The position numbers and the translations under genes were made by a program. Positions 1 through 6,202 of a DNA stretch of 8,042 bases are shown here, in pieces. The DNA lies in NCBI GenBank assembly GCA_024641805.1, contig JAHECJ010000078.1:1-8042 (forward strand). Reading direction: 5' to 3'. Each line of letters begins with the position of its first letter. Within the stretch, counting starts at the first letter, position 1. The notes beneath the pieces were generated by a model. It saw nothing but the letters and a program-made list of their open reading frames with translations. It was not told the origin of the DNA and did no database searches. This stretch comes from Desulfococcus sp. GTDB taxonomy: Bacteria; Desulfobacterota; Desulfobacteria; Desulfobacterales; Desulfosalsimonadaceae.

Positions 1-354
1 ATGGATTTTTCGGTACGTTCCGGCAATGGATCCGTCCGCATCCACCAAGAACATGGTATTGTAAATGCACCCGTCGGATTCCTCAGGAAGGGAACCGGCA
101 ATGATCATCCGGTGCTTTTTTGCGAGTTCCCGGAGGGTCTGGATAATTTGAGGTGTTTTTCCAGCATGCGCTTTGAGCATCCGGGGAACGTCAAATCCGC
201 AGGACCAGAGTTCCGGAAGCACGGTGAAATGGGCCCCTTTTTCACCCAGACGAGTGATGCCGTCGGCTGCAGAGGCGAGGTTTGCGCTAATGTCTCCGGT
301 TTTAACGTCAAACTGGAAAATTCCTCCCATAAGCATTTCGTGGGTATTGGTCAT
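1..354 (-). CDS. Nitrilase-superfamily carbon-nitrogen hydrolase (omega-amidase/Nit2/YafV-like), 3' end outside window
   Basis: This is the first 118 codons of a carbon-nitrogen hydrolase; the rest lies beyond the left edge. The family hydrolyses amide or nitrile C-N bonds with a Glu-Lys-Cys triad. The catalytic Glu is visible at residue 48 in LPELWSCGF and the catalytic Lys at residue 116 in TYRKIH. The nucleophilic Cys would be further downstream and cannot be checked. The LPE-W-SGF-type context and the early IAGS motif (residues 85-88) resemble the YafV/Nit2 omega-amidase branch, which removes alpha-ketoglutaramate-type amides, but the substrate is inferred. The start at 354 is 17 nt after the comF stop codon, so it is probably co-transcribed. 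Only a weak GGCTGAG-type ribosome binding site precedes it; a later ATG in the same frame (residue 7) is an alternative. Confidence 0.85.
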   Translation of the reverse strand, partial: MTNTHEMLMGGIFQFDVKTGDISANLASAADGITRLGEKGAHFTVLPELWSCGFDVPRMLKAHAGKTPQIIQTLRELAKKHRMIIAGSLPEESDGCIYNTMFLVDADGSIAGTYRKIH

Positions 355-371
355 ATCTCAGCCTTTATTTT

Positions 372-1193
372 TTATTCCGCCCGGGCAAGCGTCAGCACGC
401 TGACGGTCTTCGCACCGGCCGCAATCAAGGTTTTCGCGCATTCTTCGGCGGTTGATCCGGTGGTGTATACATCATCGACAAGAAGAATCTGTTTGCCGGA
501 AACTTCAGAGGCATCGGATACGGAAAAAGCGTTTTTGACATTGAGTTTTCTTTTTTCTTTGCCCAATCCGGTTTGAGACTTAGTTTTCCGGTTACGTATC
601 AGATTTTTTCCGTTCAGGAGAATGGACCGGGTGACCCTGTAATTTTTCGCCAGCATCGGCCATTCATCGATCAGCAGTTCGGCCTGGTTGAATCCCCGCT
701 GTTTTAACCGGGAACCATGAAGCGGTATCGGTACAATACAGTCGATGTTCAAATCATCATAGTATTGCATAAAACCAGAAAAAAGCAACCGGCCGAGAGG
801 GCGGGCCAGTTGGATTTTATCATTGTATTTCAATTCATGGATACTTGATTTCAATGCGCCGTCGTAGATTCCCGCGGCACGTATGCGATGGCAGGCAGGT
901 TTGTTTTGAATGCAGAACCCGCACAAATGATTTTTACCGGTTCCGGTTTCAAACATCCGGCCGCATCTGGTACAGAAAGGCGGGGAGACCGGAGAGAATT
1001 CCCGGGTGCATGACGGGCAGAGAAACGGTTCCATGACCTGATAAAATATAATTTCTATCGGGTCATGGGAAAGATGGGGTGCAGAATCTTTTCCCCTGGC
1101 GCTGTCTTTTTTCGGATGAAAAAAAACGCCGCATGCCTGACATTTTACGGGGAAGATTGAATTTATAAAGGTTTTGAATAATTGTCCGAGCAT
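372..1193 (-). CDS. comF: ComF family protein (zinc-finger plus phosphoribosyltransferase domain)
   Basis: This 273-residue protein has the ComF/GntX layout. The N-terminal part carries four CxxC pairs (residues 18-21, 59-62, 74-77 and 91-94), expected to bind zinc. The C-terminal part is a type I phosphoribosyltransferase fold with PIPLHGSRLKQRGFNQAELL at 155-174 and the PRPP-binding loop ILLVDDVYTTGST at 237-249. In naturally competent bacteria ComF helps single-stranded DNA uptake through the inner membrane. In most other bacteria, including this type, the role is unproven, so the symbol marks the family only. Length is slightly above the usual 220-245 because of an insert between the first two Cys pairs (about residues 28-50). 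The start at 1193 lies 29 nt after the icd stop, with a poor ribosome binding site, suggesting translation coupled to the upstream gene. Confidence 0.9.
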   Translation of the reverse strand: MLGQLFKTFINSIFPVKCQACGVFFHPKKDSARGKDSAPHLSHDPIEIIFYQVMEPFLCPSCTREFSPVSPPFCTRCGRMFETGTGKNHLCGFCIQNKPACHRIRAAGIYDGALKSSIHELKYNDKIQLARPLGRLLFSGFMQYYDDLNIDCIVPIPLHGSRLKQRGFNQAELLIDEWPMLAKNYRVTRSILLNGKNLIRNRKTKSQTGLGKEKRKLNVKNAFSVSDASEVSGKQILLVDDVYTTGSTAEECAKTLIAAGAKTVSVLTLARAE

Positions 1194-1219
1194 TCCGTTT
1201 GGTTGATAAGCGCGTGAAA

Positions 1220-1244
1220 GGTTCAGACAGACATCTTTTGAACC
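1220..1244 (-). other. Inverted repeat over the end of icd
   Basis: Six-base arms GGTTCA (1220-1225) and TGAACC (1239-1244) are separated by 13 nt. The icd stop codon (TGA, 1223-1225) lies within one arm. No T-run follows on the minus strand, so this is not a typical terminator. It could be a weak mRNA 3' structure between icd and comF, or chance. Confidence 0.25.
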
Positions 1245-2449
1245 ATCGCATTGCCGAAAGCCGAACAGGAAATTTCGGTCGCCCCTTCAATCTGGCGGGC
1301 GAGGTCATAGGTCACTGTTTTGGCTTTAATGGTTTCCTGGAGGCTTTGGCGAATAATGTCTGCCGCTTCTTTCCATCCCATATAATCCAGCATCATGGCG
1401 CCTGATAAAATCAGTGAACTCGGGTTGACTTTGTCCAGACCGGCATATTTCGGTGCCGTGCCATGGGTCGCCTCAAAGACCGCGCATTTATCTCCGATAT
1501 TCGCCCCGGGTGCCATGCCGAGACCGCCCACCTGGGCCGCCAGTGCGTCGGAAATATAATCTCCGTTTAAATTGGGGGTGGCAATGATGTCAAACTCTTC
1601 AGGCCGCAGCAGAACCTGCTGAAACAGCATGTCAGCGATACGGTCTTTGATTAAAATTTTACCTTGCGGGAGTTTGCCGGCGTAGGATTTATAGAGTTCA
1701 TCCTCGGTAATGGTCACATCGCCGAATTTCTCTCTTGCAACTTCATATCCCCATTTGTTGAAAGCGCCTTCTGTGAATTTCATGATATTGCCTTTGTGCA
1801 TCAGCGTGACACTGGCGTATCCATTGTCAATGGCATAAGAAATCGCACTGGCGACGAGACGTTTGGAATTTTTGGCGCTCACCGGTTTGATGCCGATCCC
1901 TGAATTTTCAGCAATGGTGGCCCCCATTTTGTCCGTCAGAAAACAGATGACCTCATTGGCTTCACTGCTTTCGCATTCCCATTCGATCCCGGCATACACG
2001 TCCTCCGTGTTTTCCCGGAAAACTACCATATTAATTTTTTCAGGATGTTTCATGGGGCTGGGAACTGAATCAATATATTTGACCGGGCGGACGCATGCAA
2101 AAAGATCCAGTTTCTGGCGGATGGTGACATTGAGACTCCGGATTCCTTTTCCGATCGGCGTCGTTAATGGGCCTTTAATGGCGACGATATGTTTTTCAAT
2201 ATTATCCAGGGCATCCTGGGGCAGCCATTCGCCGGTTTTTTCAAATCCTTTTTCGCCGACATATAGTTCAAGCCATTGAATTTTTCTGGATCCTTTGTAT
2301 GCCGCAGAAATTGCCGCGTCTATAACGGTCCGGGTAGCCCGCCAGATATCGGGCCCGGTACCGTCGCCTTCAATAAAGGGGATTGTCACCATATCCGGCA
2401 CATTTAAGGAGCCGTCGTTATTTTTAGTGATGATGCCTGATTTTTCCAT
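1223..2449 (-). CDS. icd: NADP-dependent isocitrate dehydrogenase
   Basis: Cytosolic TCA-cycle enzyme that oxidatively decarboxylates isocitrate to 2-oxoglutarate; in sulfate reducers using an oxidative or reductive TCA route it may run either way (family knowledge). The 408 residues align by eye with E. coli Icd throughout. Visible sites are the isocitrate loop GIRSLNVTIRQ (Ser 105, equivalent of the phosphorylated Ser113), VFRENTEDVYAGIEW, the metal ligands in NLNGDYISD (Asp 297 and 301), and the coenzyme loop HGTAPKYAG. NADP-specificity residues are all conserved: Lys334-Tyr335, Val341, Tyr381 and Arg385, matching E. coli K344, Y345, V351, Y391 and R395. I chose the ATG at 2449 because AAAGGA lies 9 nt upstream; an ATG at 2473 would add eight residues but lacks a good site and sits 2 nt from the rlmB stop. 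No aceK is visible in the window. Confidence 0.96.
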   Translation of the reverse strand: MEKSGIITKNNDGSLNVPDMVTIPFIEGDGTGPDIWRATRTVIDAAISAAYKGSRKIQWLELYVGEKGFEKTGEWLPQDALDNIEKHIVAIKGPLTTPIGKGIRSLNVTIRQKLDLFACVRPVKYIDSVPSPMKHPEKINMVVFRENTEDVYAGIEWECESSEANEVICFLTDKMGATIAENSGIGIKPVSAKNSKRLVASAISYAIDNGYASVTLMHKGNIMKFTEGAFNKWGYEVAREKFGDVTITEDELYKSYAGKLPQGKILIKDRIADMLFQQVLLRPEEFDIIATPNLNGDYISDALAAQVGGLGMAPGANIGDKCAVFEATHGTAPKYAGLDKVNPSSLILSGAMMLDYMGWKEAADIIRQSLQETIKAKTVTYDLARQIEGATEISCSAFGNAMVQKMSV

Positions 2450-2458
2450 CAATTGTGA

Positions 2459-2464
2459 TCCTTT
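2459..2464 (-). promoter_or_regulatory. Ribosome binding site deciding the icd start
   Basis: AAAGGA on the minus strand, 9 nt before the ATG at 2449. It supports that codon over the ATG at 2473, which lies upstream of this site. Confidence 0.65.
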
Positions 2465-2475
2465 CTTGTGCATCT

Positions 2476-3225
2476 TTATTTAATTGAAGAAAGCCGCTGT
2501 CTGTATGCTTCATACATGGCAATGGCGCCGGCAACCGATGCATTCAGCGAGCTGACCGGACCGCTCTGGGGAATAAAACTCAAAAAATCGCAGTGTTTTT
2601 TTACCAGCGGCCGGATGCCGTTTTCTTCCCCGCCGATGACGATGCCGATATTCCCCGTAAAATCGTTTTCATATATCGATCGGTCTCCGTCTTTGTCAAG
2701 CCCGATGATCCACATGCCGCTTTTTTTTAATTCCCTGATGGTATTCACCATGTTGACCACCGCTGCCAACCGGATATGTTCCAGGGCGCCGGCAGAGGAT
2801 TTTGAAACCGTAGGTGAAGGCTCTGCGGAACGGTCTTTCGGGATAATCACGCCGGTCAGCGATGCGCACAGGGCTGTCCGTATCAGTGCACCGAGATTGT
2901 GAGGGTCAACGATATTGTCAATCAACAGGAAGAAGTTCGCATTGTTCACGGCAAAATCATCGCTGATCAATTCGGAAAAGTCAACCAGCGGGTAGGGCGA
3001 TACACTGGCGGCAATACCCTGGTGCGCATCAATGCCGGTAAGAGCCTGGAGTTTCTGCCCCTGAAGATATTTGACTGGAATGGCATTTGTGCGGGCGATG
3101 TCGACAATCTGGTCGATGCGCGGGTTACTTTTGTCTTTGATGATGCAGAGCTCATGGAAAGTCCGTCTTTTGGCCTGCAGGGCTTCAAAAACCGGGTGGA
3201 TGCCGTAAATTGTTTCTGTCTTCAT
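2476..3225 (-). CDS. rlmB: 23S rRNA (guanosine-2'-O)-methyltransferase RlmB (SpoU/TrmH family)
   Basis: This 249-residue protein has the RlmB architecture: an N-terminal L30e-like substrate-binding domain (about residues 4-80, with YGIHPVFEAL and DAHQGIAA) and a C-terminal knotted SPOUT domain. SPOUT motif 1 is DPHNLGALIRTA (107-118, Arg116 the expected catalytic residue), motif 2 is IVIGGEENGI (195-204), and motif 3 is SSLNASVAGAI (225-235). The IPKDRSA segment (128-134) is characteristic of RlmB among the SpoU relatives. E. coli RlmB 2'-O-methylates G2251 in the peptidyl-transferase P loop of 23S rRNA; the same target is inferred here. The gene starts 44 nt after gmk, with a CGAGA element 7 nt before the ATG, and is followed almost immediately by icd. 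Confidence 0.94.
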   Translation of the reverse strand: MKTETIYGIHPVFEALQAKRRTFHELCIIKDKSNPRIDQIVDIARTNAIPVKYLQGQKLQALTGIDAHQGIAASVSPYPLVDFSELISDDFAVNNANFFLLIDNIVDPHNLGALIRTALCASLTGVIIPKDRSAEPSPTVSKSSAGALEHIRLAAVVNMVNTIRELKKSGMWIIGLDKDGDRSIYENDFTGNIGIVIGGEENGIRPLVKKHCDFLSFIPQSGPVSSLNASVAGAIAMYEAYRQRLSSIK

Positions 3226-3261
3226 CGTTTGTTCTCGGTGTGTTTAATAATGAGGAAACTG

Positions 3262-3277
3262 CCGGATAGTCATCCGG
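3262..3277 (-). other. Perfect 6-bp hairpin enclosing the gmk stop codon
   Basis: CCGGAT (3262-3267) and ATCCGG (3272-3277) flank a 4-nt loop; the gmk TGA (3272-3270 on the minus strand) straddles loop and arm. No T-tract follows, so intrinsic termination is unlikely. An mRNA stability or processing role is possible but only inferred. Confidence 0.4.
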
Positions 3278-3881
3278 ACCGATTTCCGGAAATAATGGCG
3301 GAAAGGGCTTCAATTGCTTCGGGTAGTGTGTCGTTCACCACAATATGCTGGTAAAGGCATTTTTGGGCGATTTCAGCTTCCGCATTTTTGAGCCGTTTGG
3401 CCATGACTTCCGCATTATCGGTTCCGCGTTTGATCAGTCGTTCCCTGAGCGTTTCAAACGTCGGCGGCATGATGAATATGGTGATACTGCTTGGGTACCG
3501 GGAGAGAATCTGGCGGGCGCCGTTGACATCTATGTCGAGCAGGATATCATTGCCCTGTGACAATTGCCGGTCAATAAATTGCGCGGATGTTCCATAAAAA
3601 TTCCCGTGCACTTCCGCCCATTCCGCCCATGTATTTTGTTTGATATTGTTTTGGAATTCATCTTTTGAAATAAAATAATAATCCACACCGTTTTGTTCAC
3701 CATTTCGGGGCGTGCGGGTGGTGTATGAAATAGAATAACGAAGATCCGGAAATTTATTCAATATCGCATTGCATAAGGTGGTTTTTCCGGCGCCGGATGG
3801 GGCGGAAATGATGAACAGGCGTCCGTTCGAAGGCTGGCCGGTCGGATGTAATGCGTTATTTTTACATGAATGTTCAGGCAT
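3270..3881 (-). CDS. gmk: Guanylate kinase
   Basis: Phosphorylates GMP to GDP with ATP, in cytosolic purine nucleotide synthesis and salvage. The 203 residues match the usual bacterial length of about 205. Visible motifs are the P-loop APSGAGKT (27-34), the GMP-binding stretch beginning SYTTRTPRNGE (52-62) and ending GVDYYF, EWAEVHGNFYGT (87-98), the DIDVNGA segment (116-122), and the lid arginines around RLIKRGTD (148-155) and Arg163. The first 20 residues before RLFIISAPSG are a poorly conserved extension. The start at 3881 has TTGGA a few bases upstream and lies 17 nt after the remA stop, consistent with one transcript. Unlike many genomes, rpoZ does not follow directly. Confidence 0.96.
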   Translation of the reverse strand: MPEHSCKNNALHPTGQPSNGRLFIISAPSGAGKTTLCNAILNKFPDLRYSISYTTRTPRNGEQNGVDYYFISKDEFQNNIKQNTWAEWAEVHGNFYGTSAQFIDRQLSQGNDILLDIDVNGARQILSRYPSSITIFIMPPTFETLRERLIKRGTDNAEVMAKRLKNAEAEIAQKCLYQHIVVNDTLPEAIEALSAIISGNRSG

Positions 3882-3898
3882 TTTTCCAAGATCAGTAT

Positions 3899-4153
3899 TT
3901 ATTCTTTTTCGTTTAACGTCACATATCGCTGGGCAATGGTGTCGGTCTGCGTGGCGGAAAGAACGATATGATTGTTTTTCATAATAATGATGGATCGGGT
4001 TTTACGGCCATGGGTGGCGTCGATCAGTCGTTTTTCCTCTTTTGCTTCATCGCGTAAACGCCGCATCGGGGCGGAATTGGGTGCGAGAATCGCAATGACT
4101 TCTTCCGCAACCACGCTGCTTCCATATCCGATATTTAATAAGGTGTTCGCCAT
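3899..4153 (-). CDS. remA: RemA family protein (DUF370), putative DNA-binding regulator
   Basis: The 84-residue product matches RemA/DUF370 along its length: LLNIGYGSSVVAEEVIAILA (5-24), NSAPMRRLRDEA (26-37), the signature LIDATHGRKTRSIII (43-57), and HIVLSATQ (62-69). In Bacillus subtilis RemA is a DNA-binding oligomer that activates biofilm-matrix and osmoprotection genes. Its role in Gram-negative sulfate-reducer relatives is not established, so regulation is inferred from family only. I chose the ATG at 4153 because GGAGGGGAGA stands directly upstream and the RemA alignment begins there; an ATG 18 nt upstream would add six unconserved residues and would bury the binding site. The gene lies between yicC and gmk, the order known from Firmicutes. 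Confidence 0.9.
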   Translation of the reverse strand: MANTLLNIGYGSSVVAEEVIAILAPNSAPMRRLRDEAKEEKRLIDATHGRKTRSIIIMKNNHIVLSATQTDTIAQRYVTLNEKE

Positions 4154-4163
4154 TCTCCCCTCC
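4154..4163 (-). promoter_or_regulatory. Strong ribosome binding site of remA
   Basis: GGAGGGGAGA on the minus strand, with GGAGG (4159-4163) 5 nt from the ATG at 4153. It is the strongest such site in the operon and fixes the remA start. Confidence 0.75.
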
Positions 4164-4295
4164 GTAAACATGAAAACTGGTTTAATTGATGATCAAGGGT
4201 GTAATTGTTATGATACGCTATGCCGCGGTTTTTCATTGACAGAACGATCGGATGTCGCATCCAGCGGAATTCAATAGGTAATCATTGTGTTACGA
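4154..4295 (-). other. 142-nt leader between yicC and remA with small palindromes and a possible promoter
   Basis: This is the longest gap inside the otherwise tight operon. It holds an 11-bp palindrome, TTGAT-G-ATCAA (4186-4196), a 5-bp hairpin GGATG-TCG-CATCC (4250-4262), and a minus-strand TATCAT (4210-4215) that matches five of six -10 positions. No convincing -35 box lies 16-18 nt upstream of it, so an internal promoter is only possible. No open reading frame or known riboswitch was recognised. Confidence 0.35.
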
Positions 4296-5177
4296 TTATT
4301 CAACATTCTGGATCTGTTCCCGGATTTTTTCAAGCTCGGTTTTGGCGGCAACGATGATATGTGCGATTTCAGCATCTCCGGCCTTGCTTCCCATCGTGTT
4401 GAATTCGCGGTTAAATTCCTGAAGCAGAAAATTAAGCGGGCGTCCGCAAGGATCTTCCGCTGCCATTAATTCCCGGAACTGTCTTAAATGACTTTTCGCT
4501 CGGACAAGTTCTTCGGAGATATCACTTTTGTCTGCGATAAACGCGGATTCCTGCGCGATACGGGCCGGATCGATTTCGATGATTCCCTGGGTCAGGGTCA
4601 TGATTCTCGTTTTCAGTTTTTCCTGGTAAAGTGCCAGGAGCCCGTCTGTTTTCCCTTCGATTCGGGCCATGCAGTCTTCGATAAAGACAAGCCGCTGATC
4701 CAGGTCTGTTTTCAGGGAATCCCCCTCATTGATTTTCATCATATCAAAATCTTTAAGGGCGTTCTGAAGGCACACCTCCAGGCTCATCCATATTTTATCA
4801 GTGTCGATATCCGTGTCGGCTGTTTCGATAATGCCGTTTTTATTCAACAGCAGTGCCAGGGGAATTTCAGGATCCAATTGAAATTTGTTTTTCAGCTGAA
4901 CCAGCGTCTCATAATAAGCCTTGGCCATGGGTTCATTAATACGGAAAACTTCGGCGTTGTCCAAGGATTCCTGGATGGATATTTTGATTTCAATCCGGCC
5001 GCGGGCGATGGTTTCCGAAATCGTTTTGCGGATTTTTTCTTCCAGAACAGCATATCGGTGATACAGTTTCAATGCAATATCCAGGTGCCGGCTGTTATAC
5101 CCCCTGATTTCAACGGCAACAGTTAAGTTATCCGTGGATAAATCATTGCCGGCATAGGCGGTCATGCTTTTAATCAT
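4296..5177 (-). CDS. yicC: YicC/YloC family endoribonuclease
   Basis: This 293-residue protein has both YicC family domains. The N-terminal domain begins IKSMTAYAG (2-10) and continues with the VEIRGYNSRHLDI segment (22-34). The C-terminal DUF1732 domain carries the signature GRPLNFLLQEFNREFNTMGS (245-264), close to the E. coli pattern, and acidic residues around EISEELVRAKSH. E. coli YicC is reported as an RNase acting on the small RNA RyhB, and YloC of B. subtilis as an endoribonuclease; activity here is inferred from the family. Predicted helix- and charge-rich stretches fill the middle. The start at 5177 follows the DUF4416 stop by 3 nt, so translation is probably coupled; an ATG four codons later (SMTAYA) is an alternative start. 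Confidence 0.92.
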   Translation of the reverse strand: MIKSMTAYAGNDLSTDNLTVAVEIRGYNSRHLDIALKLYHRYAVLEEKIRKTISETIARGRIEIKISIQESLDNAEVFRINEPMAKAYYETLVQLKNKFQLDPEIPLALLLNKNGIIETADTDIDTDKIWMSLEVCLQNALKDFDMMKINEGDSLKTDLDQRLVFIEDCMARIEGKTDGLLALYQEKLKTRIMTLTQGIIEIDPARIAQESAFIADKSDISEELVRAKSHLRQFRELMAAEDPCGRPLNFLLQEFNREFNTMGSKAGDAEIAHIIVAAKTELEKIREQIQNVE

Positions 5178-5180
5178 TAT

Positions 5181-5714
5181 TTAAGATTCCATTTCGGTTA
5201 TGTCTTTGATGTATTTGTTTCTCACCTGGTAGAGAAAGGATTGCATGCCCGGGGCCTTGTAATCGGGATAAGTCCACGGCAAAGATTGGAAAGATCCTTT
5301 CTGAAAGATGAGCGTTAAATCCGCATATATCCGGTTGCCGATATAGATCCGGTGGGCGAAATTTTTCCCCGTGGCCAGAACAAATCGTTCACGGAGCATG
5401 AAGCCGGGGTCTATATTCACACATCGTTTATCCTTGATTGAGAATTCCTGCTCCAATGCGTTGGTTTTCAGTTTTATTTCCGCCAGATCTTCCTGTGCGA
5501 TCAGCGGTTTAAACGCTGTCATCCGACGCATAAGACCGGGTCCCATCTCGCGTTCATAGTAGCTTGTATAGTCAAAAGGTATCCAGGGACTGGCCAGATC
5601 AATTTCGCCGAACAGTTTCGTAAGATTCGTTAAAACAGGGTTGATCAGTTGCTGGTCGGTTGTAAATATTCCAATAACCAGTTTGGCCGGCTGTGGCGCG
5701 TTGGGTTGACTCAT
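5181..5714 (-). CDS. DUF4416 family protein, function unknown
   Basis: The 177-residue product is recognised as DUF4416 from YTSYYEREMGPGL (49-61), VNIDPGFM (99-106), HRIYIGNRIYADLTLIF (121-137) and the C-terminal PWTYPDY (146-152). It has no signal peptide or membrane segment, so it is probably cytosolic. No catalytic site is established for the family. The conserved YxxYYxxEMG and NIDPG motifs suggest a binding or enzymatic pocket, which is inference. It lies 3 nt upstream of yicC and 66 nt after the Trm112-family gene, which suggests a shared transcript and perhaps a linked RNA or nucleotide role. The ATG at 5714 has no clear ribosome binding site: the preceding bases are ATCCTCCTG. No better in-frame start was found. 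Confidence 0.85.
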   Translation of the reverse strand: MSQPNAPQPAKLVIGIFTTDQQLINPVLTNLTKLFGEIDLASPWIPFDYTSYYEREMGPGLMRRMTAFKPLIAQEDLAEIKLKTNALEQEFSIKDKRCVNIDPGFMLRERFVLATGKNFAHRIYIGNRIYADLTLIFQKGSFQSLPWTYPDYKAPGMQSFLYQVRNKYIKDITEMES

Positions 5715-5780
5715 CAGGAGGATCTGCCTGTTTTTAATATCCGTATATTCGTACCGGGAAGATAGAGAATGATGAGAGAT

Positions 5781-5954
5781 TTAATCCTGAATGGGTTTTG
5801 CCTCATCAATCAGCATGACGGGAATATCATCTCTGATTTCATAAATCAATTTGCAGGCATCGCAGATCAAACCGTCTTTGGGTGCATTCGGATAAATTTT
5901 CCCCTTACATTTCGGACAAACCAGAATATCGAGTAATTCCTGACTGACAGCCAT
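5781..5954 (-). CDS. Trm112 family (YcaR/UPF0434-like) small zinc-binding protein
   Basis: A 57-residue reading frame begins MAVSQELLDILVCPKCKGKI and ends in IRDDIPVMLIDEAKPIQD. Two Cys pairs, CPKC (13-16) and CDAC (31-34), form the expected zinc site, and the E-L-L-D-I-L-V-C-P start and R-D-D-I-P-V-M-L end are hallmarks of the Trm112/UPF0434 family. Eukaryotic and archaeal Trm112 activates several methyltransferases; the bacterial role is poorly defined, so a methyltransferase partner is only suggested. AGGAG lies 8 nt before the ATG at 5954, favouring it over the ATG at 5960, which would be too close to that site. It is the first gene after the promoter candidate and so probably leads the operon. 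It is short enough to be missed by length-limited gene calling. Confidence 0.9.
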   Translation of the reverse strand: MAVSQELLDILVCPKCKGKIYPNAPKDGLICDACKLIYEIRDDIPVMLIDEAKPIQD

Positions 5955-5962
5955 GCGCATAT

Positions 5963-5967
5963 CTCCT
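5963..5967 (-). promoter_or_regulatory. Ribosome binding site of the Trm112-family gene
   Basis: AGGAG on the minus strand, 8 nt before the ATG at 5954 and only 2 nt before the competing ATG at 5960. The spacing decides in favour of 5954. Confidence 0.65.
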
Positions 5968-6020
5968 GAGAATTAATAAACGAACGTCGTGTTAAATCAA
6001 TACGTAAAAAATAAATGGTT

Positions 6021-6049
6021 TCTATACCAGACAATTCCGATGGATGCAA
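6021..6049 (-). promoter_or_regulatory. Candidate sigma-70-type promoter for the trm112-DUF4416-yicC-remA-gmk operon
   Basis: TTGCAT (6044-6049), a 17-nt spacer and TATAGA (6021-6026), with TG one base upstream of the -10 hexamer (extended -10). Transcription would begin about 60 nt before the Trm112-family start codon. The -35 box matches consensus at only three positions, so the extended -10 carries most of the case. The rest of the 161-nt gap to the tRNA shows no gene. Confidence 0.45.
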
Positions 6050-6115
6050 AAGGAAAATATATTACGGGAAGGTACTGTGTATCCGGTTGAGAGCGTGGAA
6101 TAGAATGTAAAAAAG

Positions 6116-6191
6116 TGGCGCGCCCGGCAGGATTCGAACCTGCGATCTTCAGCTCCGGAGGCTGACGCCCTATCCCCTGGGCTACGGGCGC
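6116..6191 (-). tRNA. tRNA-Arg (anticodon CCG)
   Basis: The 76-nt cloverleaf folds cleanly. Acceptor arms GCGCCCG and CGGGCGC pair fully, the D stem is GCCC/GGGC, the anticodon stem is TCAGC/GCTGA, and the T arm is GCAGG-TTCGAAT-CCTGC. The loop CTCCGGA gives anticodon CCG, reading the arginine codon CGG. The discriminator is G and CCA is encoded (6116-6118). The sequence closely resembles E. coli tRNA-Arg(CCG). A T-run follows CCA on the minus strand without a hairpin, so termination there is uncertain and read-through into the Trm112-family gene is possible. No duplicated 3' end or integrase suggests use as an attachment site. Confidence 0.97.
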
Positions 6192-6202
6192 ACGTATTGT
6201 TG

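Noticed and set aside
1..576. 191-residue open frame on the plus strand
   Set aside because: It lies antisense to the Nit-like gene and comF, both of which show family motifs. Its product shows no recognisable domain and no ribosome binding site is visible at its edge.
372..1193. ComF as part of a DNA-uptake locus
   Set aside because: No other competence gene (comEA, comEC, comFA, pilus genes) is present; single comF-like genes are widespread in non-competent bacteria.
1863..2902. Plus-strand frames of 138 and 144 residues opposite icd and rlmB
   Set aside because: Both are antisense to confidently identified enzymes and match nothing recognisable.
4488..5126. 212-residue open frame on the plus strand
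   Set aside because: Entirely antisense to yicC, which carries clear family motifs. It is a mirror product of yicC codon use, with a Phe-rich, low-information protein.
5715..5735. CAGG...CCTG hairpin followed by T5 on the plus strand before DUF4416
   Set aside because: Only four pairs can form, and no plus-strand gene would need a terminator there.
5867..6049. 60-residue minus-strand frame near the Trm112-family gene
   Set aside because: It overlaps the Trm112-family gene in another frame and starts close to the promoter candidate. The other frame has the CxxC pairs and a ribosome binding site.
6116..6191. tRNA as integration site for a mobile element
   Set aside because: No integrase, no repeated tRNA 3' end and no foreign-looking gene block are visible on either side.
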